A DNA stretch of 64,000 nt from Bombiscardovia nodaiensis (GCA_033127725.1 AP026798.1:2224292-2288291); one strand, 5' to 3'; positions 9,130 through 19,508 are shown, numbered from the stretch's first letter. Translations and numbers: made by a program. The notes: generated from the letters alone by a model not told the origin.

Positions 9130-9780
9130 ACGGTACGCTCGTGGCTGGGATATATATAGTACGCTCATAGTGCTGGGGCGACTTGAACCGGTGGTTCGTG
9201 TGAGTGTGGCTGGTATGGAACGCTTGTTTCGACCAGATGGGCTGGTGTGTTTTGATGTCGCTGGGCGCATGGTTGAGAGTAGTACGCGGGCTTGTGCCAT
9301 GACGTTCATGTTGATGCGAAATAGGAGACGTTGCATGAATGTACCTGGCCAGATTTGTCTCAAGGCTTTAACTATGCTGCCGCCCTCGTCACACACCAGG
9401 ACCTTGGAACTGTGCGTTGTATTAGGAGACTCCAGGTCAGACTGGTTACGCGTCTTGTTACCCGCCACCCGGTCACATGGTTCTCGGCCGCAGCAACCAA
9501 TACCACGGTCTTGCGGTGCAAACAGATCCCTTCAATCTGCACCGCCCTTGGATGAGGGGGTCAGGTAGCATCAGGGACGAGATGAGCTAGTTAGGCGTTG
9601 TTTAGTACGAGCACTAACCCAGCCTGCCTCAATGCTTGTTTAGAGAATAGCCTGTCCAGACCACTTCTCAGATCGGTAGCCCATCTGTCATAGGTACGAG
9701 TTTTTAGGCACTACACGAGATGCATCTCCAGCGGGGTAGTGCTTTTACTACGTATTTTCCATCCACAAGCGGGGCAGCCT
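9130..9780 (-). pseudogene. IS1249-like transposase, heavily frameshifted remnant
   Basis: Read on the minus strand, an N-terminal zinc ribbon begins near 9776 (CPACGWKIRSK, then in another frame RWRCISCSA). It continues with TDLRSGLDRLFSKQALRQAG. After about 100 bases comes VQIEGICLHRKTVVLVAAAE and HVTGWRV, and after another shift VLVCDEGGSIVKALRQIWPG followed by FMQRLLFRINMNVMAQARVL. This order of a zinc ribbon, a short helical region and a VxGIYLHRK/VCDGG core is what I know from IS1249-type transposases of actinobacteria. At least three frame changes and the lost C-terminus show it is dead. The family name is from memory and worth a database check. Confidence 0.6.
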
Positions 9781-9895
9781 GGTGTATTCTAAGCAGACAC
9801 ATTCGAACTCGTTCCGCGCTTACTGCCACAAGAGGGCCGCTGTAAAGTTATTGGAGAATTTCCTGTTTACAAAATCAAATAGTTTAATTATTTTT

Positions 9896-11875
9896 TTACT
9901 TCTCAATATTCGCAACGACCTTCTCAAATCTATCCTTAAATAGTTGAGGAGCATCCGGGTAGATACGATCAAAAGTTTGTTCTAATGTGCGAACATCAGC
10001 CTTTTCATAAGAAGAAATTTTCTTGTATATCGTTACGATTAGGCTATTGTCAAATGAGAATTGCCTCAACACTTTGTAATGCCGACCGACGTAGCTTGAA
10101 CTGTCCTGGACTAGGTTATTGAGCGCAACGACGACCTGTTCTTTATCAGGAGACATGTGAAGAGCCACTGGTGAAGAAGTAACTACATACTCTGCATCGA
10201 AAAAGTCAACGTTAAAACCGTCTCGTGAATCTACGCCCGCCGTAGCAACAGGAAATGGTTTTTCGATTGAACCTGGCAGTGAATAGTTAAATGGAAGATC
10301 GGCATTTAAATCAAAACTTGCAGCAGCAAAATAGACAAGAGATTGTCCGGCAGTCTGTTTCTTAAGATAATCTACAAAACGACCTTTTTCGCTAATATCA
10401 TTCTGATATTTTGGAGCCACTAACTGTACGCCGATAAAATTGCTAACTATACCCATACTTGGAATTATAGAAAAACCTAAGCAGAGACTTAAAACAGATA
10501 AGATAGCCACTGCACTTTCAGCTAGCCTAAGATACATAAGCTTAGGAATATATAAAATGCCCGCAAAAATACTCAAAAAAATGCTAGATTCTATGAATGG
10601 AACCACAGCATACCAATGCTGATAGTCCAAATCTTGGACGCGCCAAAAGGTCATGAATACTACGACAGAACCCAAAGCAGCGGATGCAACTAGCCCAAGT
10701 ATTTCATAAGAACCATTGATGCTAACTTTTTTGCTTTTAAGTTGAACGATCTTAGCAATCAATAAGATAAGACAAATACATGAGAAAATTAACCACGACC
10801 AGCCGATTTTACAAGCCGCATTCCACAATTTGCCAGTGAGTGTTAGCGTGTTATACGCGCTATAAGCATTAGAATAATTACCCAAAAATGACCTTTTAAC
10901 AAAATCTCTAAAAAGTATTAACAAAGGTAAGAGGCAACTTAATGCCATCATTCCTGCAGTCAACACAAGGTTGCGCAGCAATTGCCATCGTTTGTCTTGC
11001 TGACATGCAAACAACTTAAATGACCAGAAGAGGATAGCAGCTACAACTAAACCAATCACGCCAAAAATAAACCAGCGACGAATAAGAAAAGTTCCTGCTA
11101 CTCCGATCCCCAAACCAACTGCTTCCCAACGCTGCAATGGGAGGTCATCGTCGAATACTGCGACAAAAATGCAGCTGAAAAGAAGAGCAACAACTCCATC
11201 CAAATAGCCAGAAAATGAGGGGGCTAAGAATACCGGTATTACCAAGAAAGTGCTGTAAATCAATGGGAATGGAATTGTAAGAGACTTGCTGTCTTTTGCT
11301 TGTAAAGAGTCTAGCTTTGATGCGCAGAACGAAGCCATGAGTAAGGCAGTTGGAACAGCTGCTAACACTAGTTCAATAAAAAAGGTACTGGCCCAGTCAG
11401 GAAAAAGTCGAACCGGCAAAGACACAATCCAGGATAAAAGAGCGTTGTAATCATAAGTGTTTATCGAACTTATTACATAGTGGATACTGGCCCTAGGATT
11501 CTTTGATAAGTCTCTGTTGAATTGTAAAGTAGCAGACCAATATCCTGAGCTATCCCAACTTGGAACGAAATGATACCTACCGAGGTACAGACCGGAAGCA
11601 AAAAGAAAAACTAGTGTAATTAAAAAAATCTTGGTGTATTCACGGCTTGCAATATGTTTCAGATGTTTCCAAGCTTGTGTTGGATAAATGATCCAATAGA
11701 GTACAGCAAAAAATCCAACAAAACCGGAAAGACTGACAGCAAAAGGTCTTGTAATCGGAATCACTAACAGCAGCAGTAGAAACGCTATACCTGACGCTAA
11801 CCGAGAATATGGCATCTGTCTGCTTCGCTTTACAACGAAACCACGAGGAGAGATTTTTCTGCCGGTATATTCCAT
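9896..11875 (-). CDS. Polytopic membrane protein of the EPS locus, possible GT-C glycosyltransferase
   Basis: A 659-residue protein with about 10-12 hydrophobic helices between residues 25 and 480 and a soluble C-terminal domain of about 170 residues. After the third helix comes an outer loop with HFVPSWDSSGYW; an acidic residue in the first outer loop is typical of GT-C (mannosyltransferase-like) enzymes, which use lipid-linked sugars. It may therefore add a side-chain sugar outside the membrane. It is the last gene of a minus-strand run that begins with the polymerase at 19508. Downstream lie only IS remnants. I cannot name an exact family. Confidence 0.6.
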   Translation of the reverse strand: MEYTGRKISPRGFVVKRSRQMPYSRLASGIAFLLLLLVIPITRPFAVSLSGFVGFFAVLYWIIYPTQAWKHLKHIASREYTKIFLITLVFLFASGLYLGRYHFVPSWDSSGYWSATLQFNRDLSKNPRASIHYVISSINTYDYNALLSWIVSLPVRLFPDWASTFFIELVLAAVPTALLMASFCASKLDSLQAKDSKSLTIPFPLIYSTFLVIPVFLAPSFSGYLDGVVALLFSCIFVAVFDDDLPLQRWEAVGLGIGVAGTFLIRRWFIFGVIGLVVAAILFWSFKLFACQQDKRWQLLRNLVLTAGMMALSCLLPLLILFRDFVKRSFLGNYSNAYSAYNTLTLTGKLWNAACKIGWSWLIFSCICLILLIAKIVQLKSKKVSINGSYEILGLVASAALGSVVVFMTFWRVQDLDYQHWYAVVPFIESSIFLSIFAGILYIPKLMYLRLAESAVAILSVLSLCLGFSIIPSMGIVSNFIGVQLVAPKYQNDISEKGRFVDYLKKQTAGQSLVYFAAASFDLNADLPFNYSLPGSIEKPFPVATAGVDSRDGFNVDFFDAEYVVTSSPVALHMSPDKEQVVVALNNLVQDSSSYVGRHYKVLRQFSFDNSLIVTIYKKISSYEKADVRTLEQTFDRIYPDAPQLFKDRFEKVVANIEK

Positions 11876-12008
11876 TATTCTTCATTCTTTATTGATTGTT
11901 AAGAATACAACAAACAAAATTCTAGTACAAACATGCTACACCATATTGTGCAAATCAGTTTTTGACTCCCTACGACCGTTCTGGGCTGTCTCATTGCAGT
12001 CCTCAACC

Positions 12009-13517
12009 TCATCGCCGTAATAGATGTAATTTATTTTTTATAGAATTGCGCTCATCAACAGATAAAACGGCATACCAAGCAGATACGGTAAAGGCAACAC
12101 TGTATAAAGCTCCCCACACGATGAATGAGCTAAGACTACTGACAGGTGAAAAGTGTGTCAAAACCACGAATACACTCGTAAGAATCACTGTGAGTACAAG
12201 AGTGGAGACCTGCTTAGCCCAGAAGTAGCGCATATCCAGTTTCATACTGAAGTGATAATAAAGATTCATGAGAATCCCGTATCCTAGCACCATACCAACT
12301 ACGTATCCGATAGCGGTGGCCCAATACCCTAACCGCGGGATGAGTACGATAGAGATCACCACGTCCAGAGTCGCTGTAGTAACAAGAATGGCGCTTCGCG
12401 TCTTTTGCCTATTCCGTGCTCGTTGAATTTCAATTCCGGTATTCTGCACGAGGTCAACACCAACAGGAAGAATCATCATCAAAGCAAGCCAATAGGCATC
12501 AGCATTCTGGTCACCGGCCCAAAGGTGGATAAAATAGCGACCAATTATTACAAATCCACCGAAAACAAAGCAGAATAGTATCATCTGATAACGGCCGACA
12601 CGTGTCATCAACTTAGTCAGTCGATCGCTATCATCACTGGAAGCAACGATACGATTGATCAGTGGAACAAAAACATTCGACATAGCTAAGGACATGGAGA
12701 CGAATACTGTCCTAACTTGCATGGCAACTGAGAACACAGCTACCGTCGAGGAACTAGCCAACATACCCAATAAGAAATTGGGTACCTGGTTATTGACTAA
12801 ATCTGTAATTTGGTTGAGAAAAATCCAGAAGCTGAAAACAAAAATTGATTTGAAAAGAGCGCGGTCAAATCGGTGTAGGTCAAAGCTCATACGCAGCTTG
12901 CTACAAGCGAATCTCACGTTGAGACCCAACAAAAGCACAGTAATTAAAATCTGAGAAAAAGCGACTCCCTGTGCGCCTAAACCACACTCAAGCAGAATCC
13001 ATGCCAAGAATGGCTGGGCTAAAGTTGTGAACATTTGCCGCGACTGTTGAAATATAAACTGCTCGTGAGCCGCTATAAATGCGTCAAATGGCGTATTCAG
13101 GAAAGAGAATGCGATATTTATAGTGAGGATGAGAATAAGTGCCGCGGCAAGACTTCTCTCAGCTGAGGTGAGCCCCTGTGAGAATATCCTGTCGGTATTA
13201 GCCATGAGAATCAAACCAGTCAACATGGCCAAGCAAGCTACACACACGTATGTTATGAGATAAACCGTATTTAGCTGCCTGATACCAGTTGTATCGTTTT
13301 TCGCCTCACGTCGTGAATAAAAACGAATATATGCGAAAGAAAAACCTGCACTCAAAATAGATAAAGACATGACAACAGAGTTAACCATTTGGAAAACACC
13401 GTAATCATTTTGCCCAAGATAATGCAGAAGTAGGGGAGTATAGAGCAAGTAAACGAGATTGCGTACCAGAATATTGGCATAGCCCAAAAGAGCTCCGCTT
13501 CTACGCTGGTTTGCCAC
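12009..13517 (-). CDS. Polysaccharide flippase (Wzx/MATE-like)
   Basis: About 502 residues with 12-14 predicted helices, beginning with GYANILVRNLVYLLYTPLLL and YGVFQMVNSVV. This is the opening typical of polysaccharide biosynthesis (Wzx) flippases, which move undecaprenyl-linked repeat units across the cytoplasmic membrane. I chose the GTG start at 13517 because GAGGAG stands about seven bases upstream; a longer ATG frame (13553) has no such site. It sits between the possible GT-C protein and the glycosyltransferases, all on the minus strand. The cluster also holds an EpsG-like polymerase, as a Wzx/Wzy pathway requires. Confidence 0.85.
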   Translation of the reverse strand: MANQRRSGALLGYANILVRNLVYLLYTPLLLHYLGQNDYGVFQMVNSVVMSLSILSAGFSFAYIRFYSRREAKNDTTGIRQLNTVYLITYVCVACLAMLTGLILMANTDRIFSQGLTSAERSLAAALILILTINIAFSFLNTPFDAFIAAHEQFIFQQSRQMFTTLAQPFLAWILLECGLGAQGVAFSQILITVLLLGLNVRFACSKLRMSFDLHRFDRALFKSIFVFSFWIFLNQITDLVNNQVPNFLLGMLASSSTVAVFSVAMQVRTVFVSMSLAMSNVFVPLINRIVASSDDSDRLTKLMTRVGRYQMILFCFVFGGFVIIGRYFIHLWAGDQNADAYWLALMMILPVGVDLVQNTGIEIQRARNRQKTRSAILVTTATLDVVISIVLIPRLGYWATAIGYVVGMVLGYGILMNLYYHFSMKLDMRYFWAKQVSTLVLTVILTSVFVVLTHFSPVSSLSSFIVWGALYSVAFTVSAWYAVLSVDERNSIKNKLHLLRR

Positions 13518-13627
13518 AGTTATCTCCTCAATACGCCAGTACACATCAGCCATTACTTGCGCGAACCAATTCTCATACCACCCACTACTGGAAGAGAAAA
13601 CCTCTAAGCACAGAACTGAGCAGCTAA

Positions 13628-14659
13628 TTAACGCTTAAAGTGTACTGCAAACCTATAGAATAATTTTCTATACATTAGATACAACGTGTTATAGACCGCA
13701 GGAGCTACTGACAAGAGCCCCCATGCAAACCTTGTTTTCCTACCAAGCGGGATAATGTCGGGGTTAACCTGTGCTTTCACGATAGGTACATACTGGCGCA
13801 AGGAACAAAGCGCCTGCTTTCTAAAAGCATGGTATCGGGATGAGGGCGTAATCCTAAGAGAGGCTTGATAAACCCGAACGAGATTCTCTAAATAAACGTA
13901 TAACACATACGGAGCAGCCGCAGGAAACTTCTTAAGCATAAGCCGATAAAGCGATTCAAAGTAGTCTATAGTTTCTATATCTACAACTGTCGCATTCGAG
14001 CGACTCTCCTCGTTATGCCTATAAAAGTATTTTGGCGCAGGGTCAAAAACAAATCTGTCAATCTTCTCCAAGATTTGATACGTAACGGGTGCATCCTCTA
14101 CATGCCATCCGTCAGGAAACTGGATTCCTTTGAACAGTTCTTTACGATACAGCTTGTCACACACACCCCTGCTCATACATGGGGCATTCCCATAGGGAGA
14201 GGCATTAACATAAATCAGTGCCTCCTCAGCACCACCCACAGTGTAATGCTCCAAAGAACCCTTAGTCATAAAATGTGAATCGCGGACGTCTGTCATGCCG
14301 ATAGCAGAGACATCCGCTGATTCTCTCTCCATATTCCTCTGCATAACCTCATAGGCATCAGCGCTGATCCAGTCGTCGGCATCTACAAATCCGAGCAACT
14401 CTCCCCTTGCTGCTGCGACTCCTTTATTCCGAGCGGCGGCAGCGCCTAAGTTTTTTTGATGAATTACTTTTATCCGAACATCTTTTGCAGCCCAATCCTC
14501 ACAGATTGCAGGAGTCCTATCTGGGGAGCCGTCATTAATGAGCAGTATCTCTAAATTGCTATAAGTTTGACTGGCGATACTTGCTATACATGTATCTAGG
14601 TATTTCTCAGCCTTGTAGACAGGGACAATGACACTTATAAGCGGTGTGCTATCAACCAT
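13628..14659 (-). CDS. Family 2 glycosyltransferase
   Basis: A 343-residue cytoplasmic GT-A enzyme. The N-terminus shows PLISVIVPVYKAEKYLDTCI and LINDGSPDRT (nucleotide-sugar binding), and GFVDADDWIS gives the metal-binding DxD-type motif near residue 95. HVEDAPVTYQ further on carries the likely catalytic acidic ED pair. The C-terminal part has a weakly hydrophobic amphipathic end (YNTLYLMYRKLFYRF) that may bind the membrane. It is expected to add one sugar to the lipid-linked repeat unit; which sugar cannot be told. A gap of only 11 bases separates it from the upstream glycosyltransferase, so the two are probably cotranscribed. Confidence 0.9.
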   Translation of the reverse strand: MVDSTPLISVIVPVYKAEKYLDTCIASIASQTYSNLEILLINDGSPDRTPAICEDWAAKDVRIKVIHQKNLGAAAARNKGVAAARGELLGFVDADDWISADAYEVMQRNMERESADVSAIGMTDVRDSHFMTKGSLEHYTVGGAEEALIYVNASPYGNAPCMSRGVCDKLYRKELFKGIQFPDGWHVEDAPVTYQILEKIDRFVFDPAPKYFYRHNEESRSNATVVDIETIDYFESLYRLMLKKFPAAAPYVLYVYLENLVRVYQASLRITPSSRYHAFRKQALCSLRQYVPIVKAQVNPDIIPLGRKTRFAWGLLSVAPAVYNTLYLMYRKLFYRFAVHFKR

Positions 14660-14670
14660 TGTCAGCCTTT

Positions 14671-15882
14671 CTATGCAGTCGTACCATTATTTTTTGCCCT
14701 ACTGTCGTACTCACACTCAATAGTGTGGAGCATATCAGCTAATGTGAACTTAGCGAGGTATTCGCTGCGAATTAAGTCAGTCCGTATTGGACTACTAAGC
14801 CGGTTTTCAACCAACTGTGCAGCTTGCTTAAGCTGTCCGCAATTATATAAATCACCAACATCTCGTGATTGCACTATCTCGTCAACGCCCGTTACTCGAC
14901 TACTTACAATCGGCTTTCCTGCCCGTAACGCTTCTATAAGGCAATACGGTAACCCCTCATAAATCGAGGTGAGTAAGAATACGTCGAATCCAGCTATTAA
15001 TCGGTCGGCGTCATCGCGAGCACCAAGCAGATGAATATTATTAGTCAGATGATGCTCGCTAATGTAAGATTGAGTAACCCCATAGAGCGGACCATCTCCG
15101 ATATAGACAAAATGAACATTAGGATCTTTCTGGATGACGGCTTGCGCAATTTTACAGAATTCTACAGGGTTCTTCTGCCCAGACAATCGAGCGACTGTAC
15201 CTACAACCTTGTTTCTCGCACACAAGCCAATCAGCTTTTTTGCTTCGTCTGGCGAGGGCAGATTAACGTCTGCAATCCCGTTCGGTATTACACGAAACTT
15301 CGCTGGCACATCAATACCGTTCTTGATTGCTTCGTTACGTTCACCTTGAGAGACGTTGAAAGTCTTTGTCGTTAGCAGACGGCTAAACCACCGTTCTAAA
15401 AAGACAAATAGACGACGTTTTCTCCTGCTAAATTCGGGAGCTTGAAATGAGTACGCATGCGGGGTGTAAAAAACTGCTTTGCAGTGACCTGATCTAGCAG
15501 CTAACCTACCCAATATTCCAGCTTTGGAACTATGGCAATGCACAATATCAGGATTAACAGCCCGCACGATAGTTCGCAAAAAAGCGTACGCCGCAAAATC
15601 GTGTTGCACGCTCAACGCCCTCCTCAGGGAGGAACATTGCCGCACATGCAAATGAGCATCTTGCTTCTGCATAAGCTCCTCAGTTAGACGACGAGAATTC
15701 CTTTCAGAGCCATGGATAAGCCACACGTCATAGCCATGCTGCACTAAACCCAGGGCCAAATCTGTAACATGCCGACCGCCACCACCGTCCAAAGCCTCAA
15801 TAATTAAAAGAACTTTGAGGGCAGAAGAACCATCTAAGCGGCTTTCCTTGTCACAAGTCCCATCATCGGTATCTGCTTTCAT
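14671..15882 (-). CDS. Family 4-type glycosyltransferase
   Basis: About 403 residues with the two Rossmann-like halves of a GT-B enzyme. KVLLIIEALDGGGGRHVTDL opens the acceptor half. DIVHCHSSKAGILGRLAARS is the conserved middle motif. VGTVARLSGQKNP and the later EGLPYCLIEALRAGKPIV form the donor-binding half with the E-x7-E motif. The ATG at 15882 is preferred; two extra codons would need a TTG start. The sequence resembles enzymes adding sugars to undecaprenyl-linked intermediates in Gram-positive capsule loci. Member of the minus-strand EPS operon. Confidence 0.9.
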   Translation of the reverse strand: MKADTDDGTCDKESRLDGSSALKVLLIIEALDGGGGRHVTDLALGLVQHGYDVWLIHGSERNSRRLTEELMQKQDAHLHVRQCSSLRRALSVQHDFAAYAFLRTIVRAVNPDIVHCHSSKAGILGRLAARSGHCKAVFYTPHAYSFQAPEFSRRKRRLFVFLERWFSRLLTTKTFNVSQGERNEAIKNGIDVPAKFRVIPNGIADVNLPSPDEAKKLIGLCARNKVVGTVARLSGQKNPVEFCKIAQAVIQKDPNVHFVYIGDGPLYGVTQSYISEHHLTNNIHLLGARDDADRLIAGFDVFLLTSIYEGLPYCLIEALRAGKPIVSSRVTGVDEIVQSRDVGDLYNCGQLKQAAQLVENRLSSPIRTDLIRSEYLAKFTLADMLHTIECEYDSRAKNNGTTA

Positions 15883-15933
15883 TATCAACCCCTATACCCA
15901 GAAACTGCAAAGGTTCAACGGCTTTCATGCTGG

Positions 15934-17049
15934 CTACCGCATTGCTGCCTGCAAGTAGAAGTTCTGTAGCTTCTTTGCCTCCGTAGCAATATCATAGCCA
16001 TGAGCACGAACAGCCGAAACCTCATCTTTTCTGCGAAATGTAGAAAGCTGCATTGCTTCTCGCGACCATCTACTTACTGAATCCTTGAGAGAAAAAAATT
16101 CCACGTTTTCAGTCATCTGAACCTCATGTGGAACACGATCCGAGACGATACAGGGTAGGCCGGCAGCCTGTGCCTCAATGACTGACATACCCAAACCCTC
16201 GAAGCTAGAAGGAAATACAAAAACATCCATAGCTTGTAAATAGCTCCACACATCCGGCACCGAGCCAGTAAAATGCACAGAATCAGACAAGCCAAGCTCA
16301 TGGACTTTTCGCGCTAAACTCTCCTGCAACGGGCCTCCACCCACCAACAACAGTGCCGAATTAGGATTCCGTTGATGAATTTGCTGAAATGTTTGCAATA
16401 GGAATAAGTGGTTCTTCTCCTTAGAGAGCCGACCAACATTGCCAATTACTAGTTTGTTTTGCAGTCCCAGTTTCGCCCTGTATTTGTCACGAATAGCGCG
16501 ATTAAACGAATACTTTTTTAGGTCAATAGCATTTCTGACAACCTTGAAATTCTTAGCTTCTACACCTTTTCCTCCGTATAGCCAAACCCCTGCTTGCCGA
16601 GAGCAAGCAAACTTATCAGTTGGATAGGGGCCTATCCTATGCCGAAAATACTCTCGGAAAGGGGTCTTAATATCAAAATCATGACGGGCACTATGAGCAT
16701 GGGCAATTCGTACAGGAACATGCATATCTGCAGCAACTCGAAGGGGGAAATAGCTCCGCTCTTCAAGATTCGAGTGAATTATCGTATACTCGGGGTGCTC
16801 AACTAGGAATTGACGAAATTCTCTCTTATACTGACTAAAATATTGCGGATACATAGGACACATCCGGAAGATGCGACCACCTAAATCCTGAATTTCGTCT
16901 TCGTAATCTCCTGGCTCCTGCCTGTTCACCAGAAAGTCATACTGGACTTTGCTGCGGTCAAAATTACGCAGATAGTTCATAACAAAGGTTTCCGCACCGC
17001 CACGGTCCATTTTCGTTATCAGCACCAGCACACGTAACGCCTTGTCCAT
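15934..17049 (-). CDS. Family 4-type glycosyltransferase
   Basis: A GT-B enzyme of about 371 residues. MDRGGAETFVMNYLRNFDRS is the start of the acceptor half, GRLSKEKNHLFLLQTF opens the donor half and FPSSFEGLGMSVIEAQAAGL supplies the E-x7-E motif. A longer frame exists to 17088, but the ATG at 17049 begins the conserved part and has GGAAGG about eight bases upstream. The GGAETF opening is common in capsule loci of the EpsF type. Substrate unknown; expected to extend the repeat unit on the cytoplasmic face. Genes on both sides are glycosyltransferases in the same direction. Confidence 0.9.
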   Translation of the reverse strand: MDKALRVLVLITKMDRGGAETFVMNYLRNFDRSKVQYDFLVNRQEPGDYEDEIQDLGGRIFRMCPMYPQYFSQYKREFRQFLVEHPEYTIIHSNLEERSYFPLRVAADMHVPVRIAHAHSARHDFDIKTPFREYFRHRIGPYPTDKFACSRQAGVWLYGGKGVEAKNFKVVRNAIDLKKYSFNRAIRDKYRAKLGLQNKLVIGNVGRLSKEKNHLFLLQTFQQIHQRNPNSALLLVGGGPLQESLARKVHELGLSDSVHFTGSVPDVWSYLQAMDVFVFPSSFEGLGMSVIEAQAAGLPCIVSDRVPHEVQMTENVEFFSLKDSVSRWSREAMQLSTFRRKDEVSAVRAHGYDIATEAKKLQNFYLQAAMR

Positions 17050-17107
17050 AGACAGAACCTTCCATCGCAATCTTGAAGTACCAACCACTGGCCGGTGTCG
17101 TAAATCT

Positions 17108-18196
17108 CTATATGCTCAGCAACAACTGCTGCCACTGCCGCTTGACATTCTCTACATGGTACCTTTCGGTATCGTCCATAGAGCTCCGTGAAAAACGGCT
17201 CCTCTCCTCAGGGTTCTTAATAAGTAAGTTGATGCAATCAGACATAGCCGTACAATCACCCTCTGCGACAAGGTAACCATTTACGCCGTCGAGAATCAAT
17301 TCCGAAGGTCCTGTCTCACAATCGAAACTGACAACTGGTAAGCGATGGGCTTTTGCCTCCAGCAACACCATAGGAAGGCCTTCATAACGAGAAGTCAAAA
17401 CAAACATTGCCGCCTGACGATAATACTGTTCCACATCGCTGACATTGCCAACAAAATGGAGCTGCTTACCCACGTTGGTTTCAGCAGCCAACTCCACCAG
17501 CTTTTGCTCTTGTTCTCCACTACCTAAAACAACCCATTCCCATGTTGGATGCTGAGGAAGCACAACATGCGCAACCTCCACAAGTAGGTCAAAACCCTTC
17601 TGCGGCGTTAGCCGCCCGATGCTCAATATCATGGTGGATTCCTGCTTATATGTGTTCATCGCTACAGGAGTTCCAATGGGATTCGGTATCGTCGTTACAG
17701 GACAATACAAGCGCAAATTCTTCTTATACAGTTGGGCATCACTATCAGTAAGTGTAACTATTGCCGCTGCTTTCCTCGCAGCAAGTCGTCTAGAAATCTT
17801 CCTGTACGGGACGCCCGGATTCTGGTGAAAATTAAAATGTTCCCAAGAAATGACACGTGTATGCGAGAACGCAGTTGCCGGTATAGAATACAGGTCAAGT
17901 ATGCCATCGACATCAATTAGGATATCAATAGACCTGCTCTTCAAAAACGATCGTAAGCGTTTTACAGTCCGACCTATACTCAATATGCCATGGGTCTCCT
18001 CACGAAAGATTGAAAACCGCGGAATAGTAGCCTGTAATCCAAAAAAGGGCTTGCTCTTTTTTTCGTACAGGCTAATGCACTCTACTTGAAACTGAGCTTC
18101 GCGCTCAAGCATGTTAGCAAGCTGTACAGTCACTCGCTCTGTTCCACCTGAGTCAGTTATGTCGTTGATGAAAAAGCAAATTCGTTTATGCGCCAT
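17108..18196 (-). CDS. Family 4-type glycosyltransferase
   Basis: A GT-B enzyme of about 362 residues. ITDSGGTERVTVQLANMLER is the N-terminal nucleotide-fold motif, ILSIGRLTPQKGFDLLVEV opens the donor half, and SRYEGLPMVLLEAKAHRLPV contains the E-x7-E motif. I chose ATG 18196 (frame open to a GTG at 18208) because AGGGGG is at a workable distance, about 11 bases. Its layout resembles alpha-glycosyltransferases that act on polyprenyl-linked sugars. It lies directly after the polymerase-like gene in the operon, with a 58-base gap. Confidence 0.9.
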   Translation of the reverse strand: MAHKRICFFINDITDSGGTERVTVQLANMLEREAQFQVECISLYEKKSKPFFGLQATIPRFSIFREETHGILSIGRTVKRLRSFLKSRSIDILIDVDGILDLYSIPATAFSHTRVISWEHFNFHQNPGVPYRKISRRLAARKAAAIVTLTDSDAQLYKKNLRLYCPVTTIPNPIGTPVAMNTYKQESTMILSIGRLTPQKGFDLLVEVAHVVLPQHPTWEWVVLGSGEQEQKLVELAAETNVGKQLHFVGNVSDVEQYYRQAAMFVLTSRYEGLPMVLLEAKAHRLPVVSFDCETGPSELILDGVNGYLVAEGDCTAMSDCINLLIKNPEERSRFSRSSMDDTERYHVENVKRQWQQLLLSI

Positions 18197-18254
18197 TCTA
18201 ATTCGCACCCCCTCTTCCTCATCAATCTTCCATCAGCATCAAGACTGTCCTAAC

Positions 18255-19508
18255 TTACAAATCTGCCATAAATGATGTGTATGGAATTACCTCATGATGC
18301 CCTAGCACAAAAATGAGATAAAAGCACAAGACTGTATACCCTAACAATACAATGCTTTGCAAGTACTTACCTAGCACAGGACGAATCCGACTGAATGCTA
18401 GACAAGCCAGCATAATGAGAAAAATAAGGAAATAATCAGATAGCCGAAGAGCAATCTGTACACCAGAGAAACCATTGAGTATGATCACATACAGAAGCGA
18501 TCCTGCACTTGCTAGCCGAACTAAATTTAGACCTGACTTTCCTGCCGACCTACGGAAGAGACGCATCCACTTCTCCGAAAAGATATGGTGATAGCGAATC
18601 ACTAATGTATCTGCATAACATTGTGATCGTTCATGCCCTCCTTTAAAAATAAACTTTCTGATGCGATACTCAAGTTTTGTATGAGTTAGCACGTGTCCAG
18701 CTGACCACCATAAAACAAGAAGAGCGGATAAAAATACGACATTGGGAATTGCATTTACCACTAAGCTATATAACAGTGACCCCTGATTGGCGAACTCTTT
18801 ATCATTCGACAAATAATGTCGATACTTAGGCATCGCCGCTATGAAAGGCACCATTAGTGCACGGGCACCTACTATACGTAAGATAAATGAGCCGCAGAAA
18901 GTTACGATACCAAAAGTAATAAATACCTTCTTATAACGCGTTAGAATATACAAGATTGGGAGTGCTAATACAACCACAGCAGACACATGTATGCTAATAG
19001 CAATTATTACACACGTCAATGCCCACCAGTAAAGCCTGCGAGCAAACAGAAGGAAAGCAAAAAGGCAGAGAGAAACAGCAAAGAATTGTCGAGACGCGTT
19101 CATCGCTGCAAAAAACGTCTGAGACACGTAAAGGAACAAAGTAGCAAATGACCAGTATTTACTACTAATAAGGAAATAGAAGAAAAAGCCAAAAGCTGTG
19201 TATAGCAAGAGACTCTCAAAAACAAAAATAATAGGGAAGGGAAAGCCCAGGGCAGCAAAGCCTCGGTTTAACACGCAATATCCGATATTCGACGCGCAGT
19301 ATGACGAGTGCTGCTGAGCCTGTTGATACAGGTGTGCGTACATTAAACTGTCAGTACCAACAAATGAGCTCCTGAGCCCATTCACTGCGCCCATCAACCC
19401 TAAGCCAAGAATCATAAAAAGCATTCGCATACGAAAAGTCAGACGGTCAAAGAGCGATACGCCATAAAGCAGCGCCAAGACGAAGAATACAACCAGATAT
19501 ACAAACAC
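18255..19508 (-). CDS. EpsG/Wzy-like polysaccharide polymerase
   Basis: A 417-residue integral-membrane protein with about 11 hydrophobic segments. The N-terminus has GLRSSFVGTDSLMYAHLYQQ, matching the RxxxVGTDxxxY motif of EpsG-family polymerases; AAMNASRQFFAVSLCLFAF is the second family signature (N-x-x-R-Q). Such proteins join repeat units on the outer face of the membrane. It starts with GTG at 19508, AAAGG about nine bases upstream. It is the first gene of the minus-strand run; the IS30 element begins 73 bases upstream of its start and so lies where its promoter or leader would be expected. Confidence 0.8.
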   Translation of the reverse strand: MFVYLVVFFVLALLYGVSLFDRLTFRMRMLFMILGLGLMGAVNGLRSSFVGTDSLMYAHLYQQAQQHSSYCASNIGYCVLNRGFAALGFPFPIIFVFESLLLYTAFGFFFYFLISSKYWSFATLFLYVSQTFFAAMNASRQFFAVSLCLFAFLLFARRLYWWALTCVIIAISIHVSAVVVLALPILYILTRYKKVFITFGIVTFCGSFILRIVGARALMVPFIAAMPKYRHYLSNDKEFANQGSLLYSLVVNAIPNVVFLSALLVLWWSAGHVLTHTKLEYRIRKFIFKGGHERSQCYADTLVIRYHHIFSEKWMRLFRRSAGKSGLNLVRLASAGSLLYVIILNGFSGVQIALRLSDYFLIFLIMLACLAFSRIRPVLGKYLQSIVLLGYTVLCFYLIFVLGHHEVIPYTSFMADL

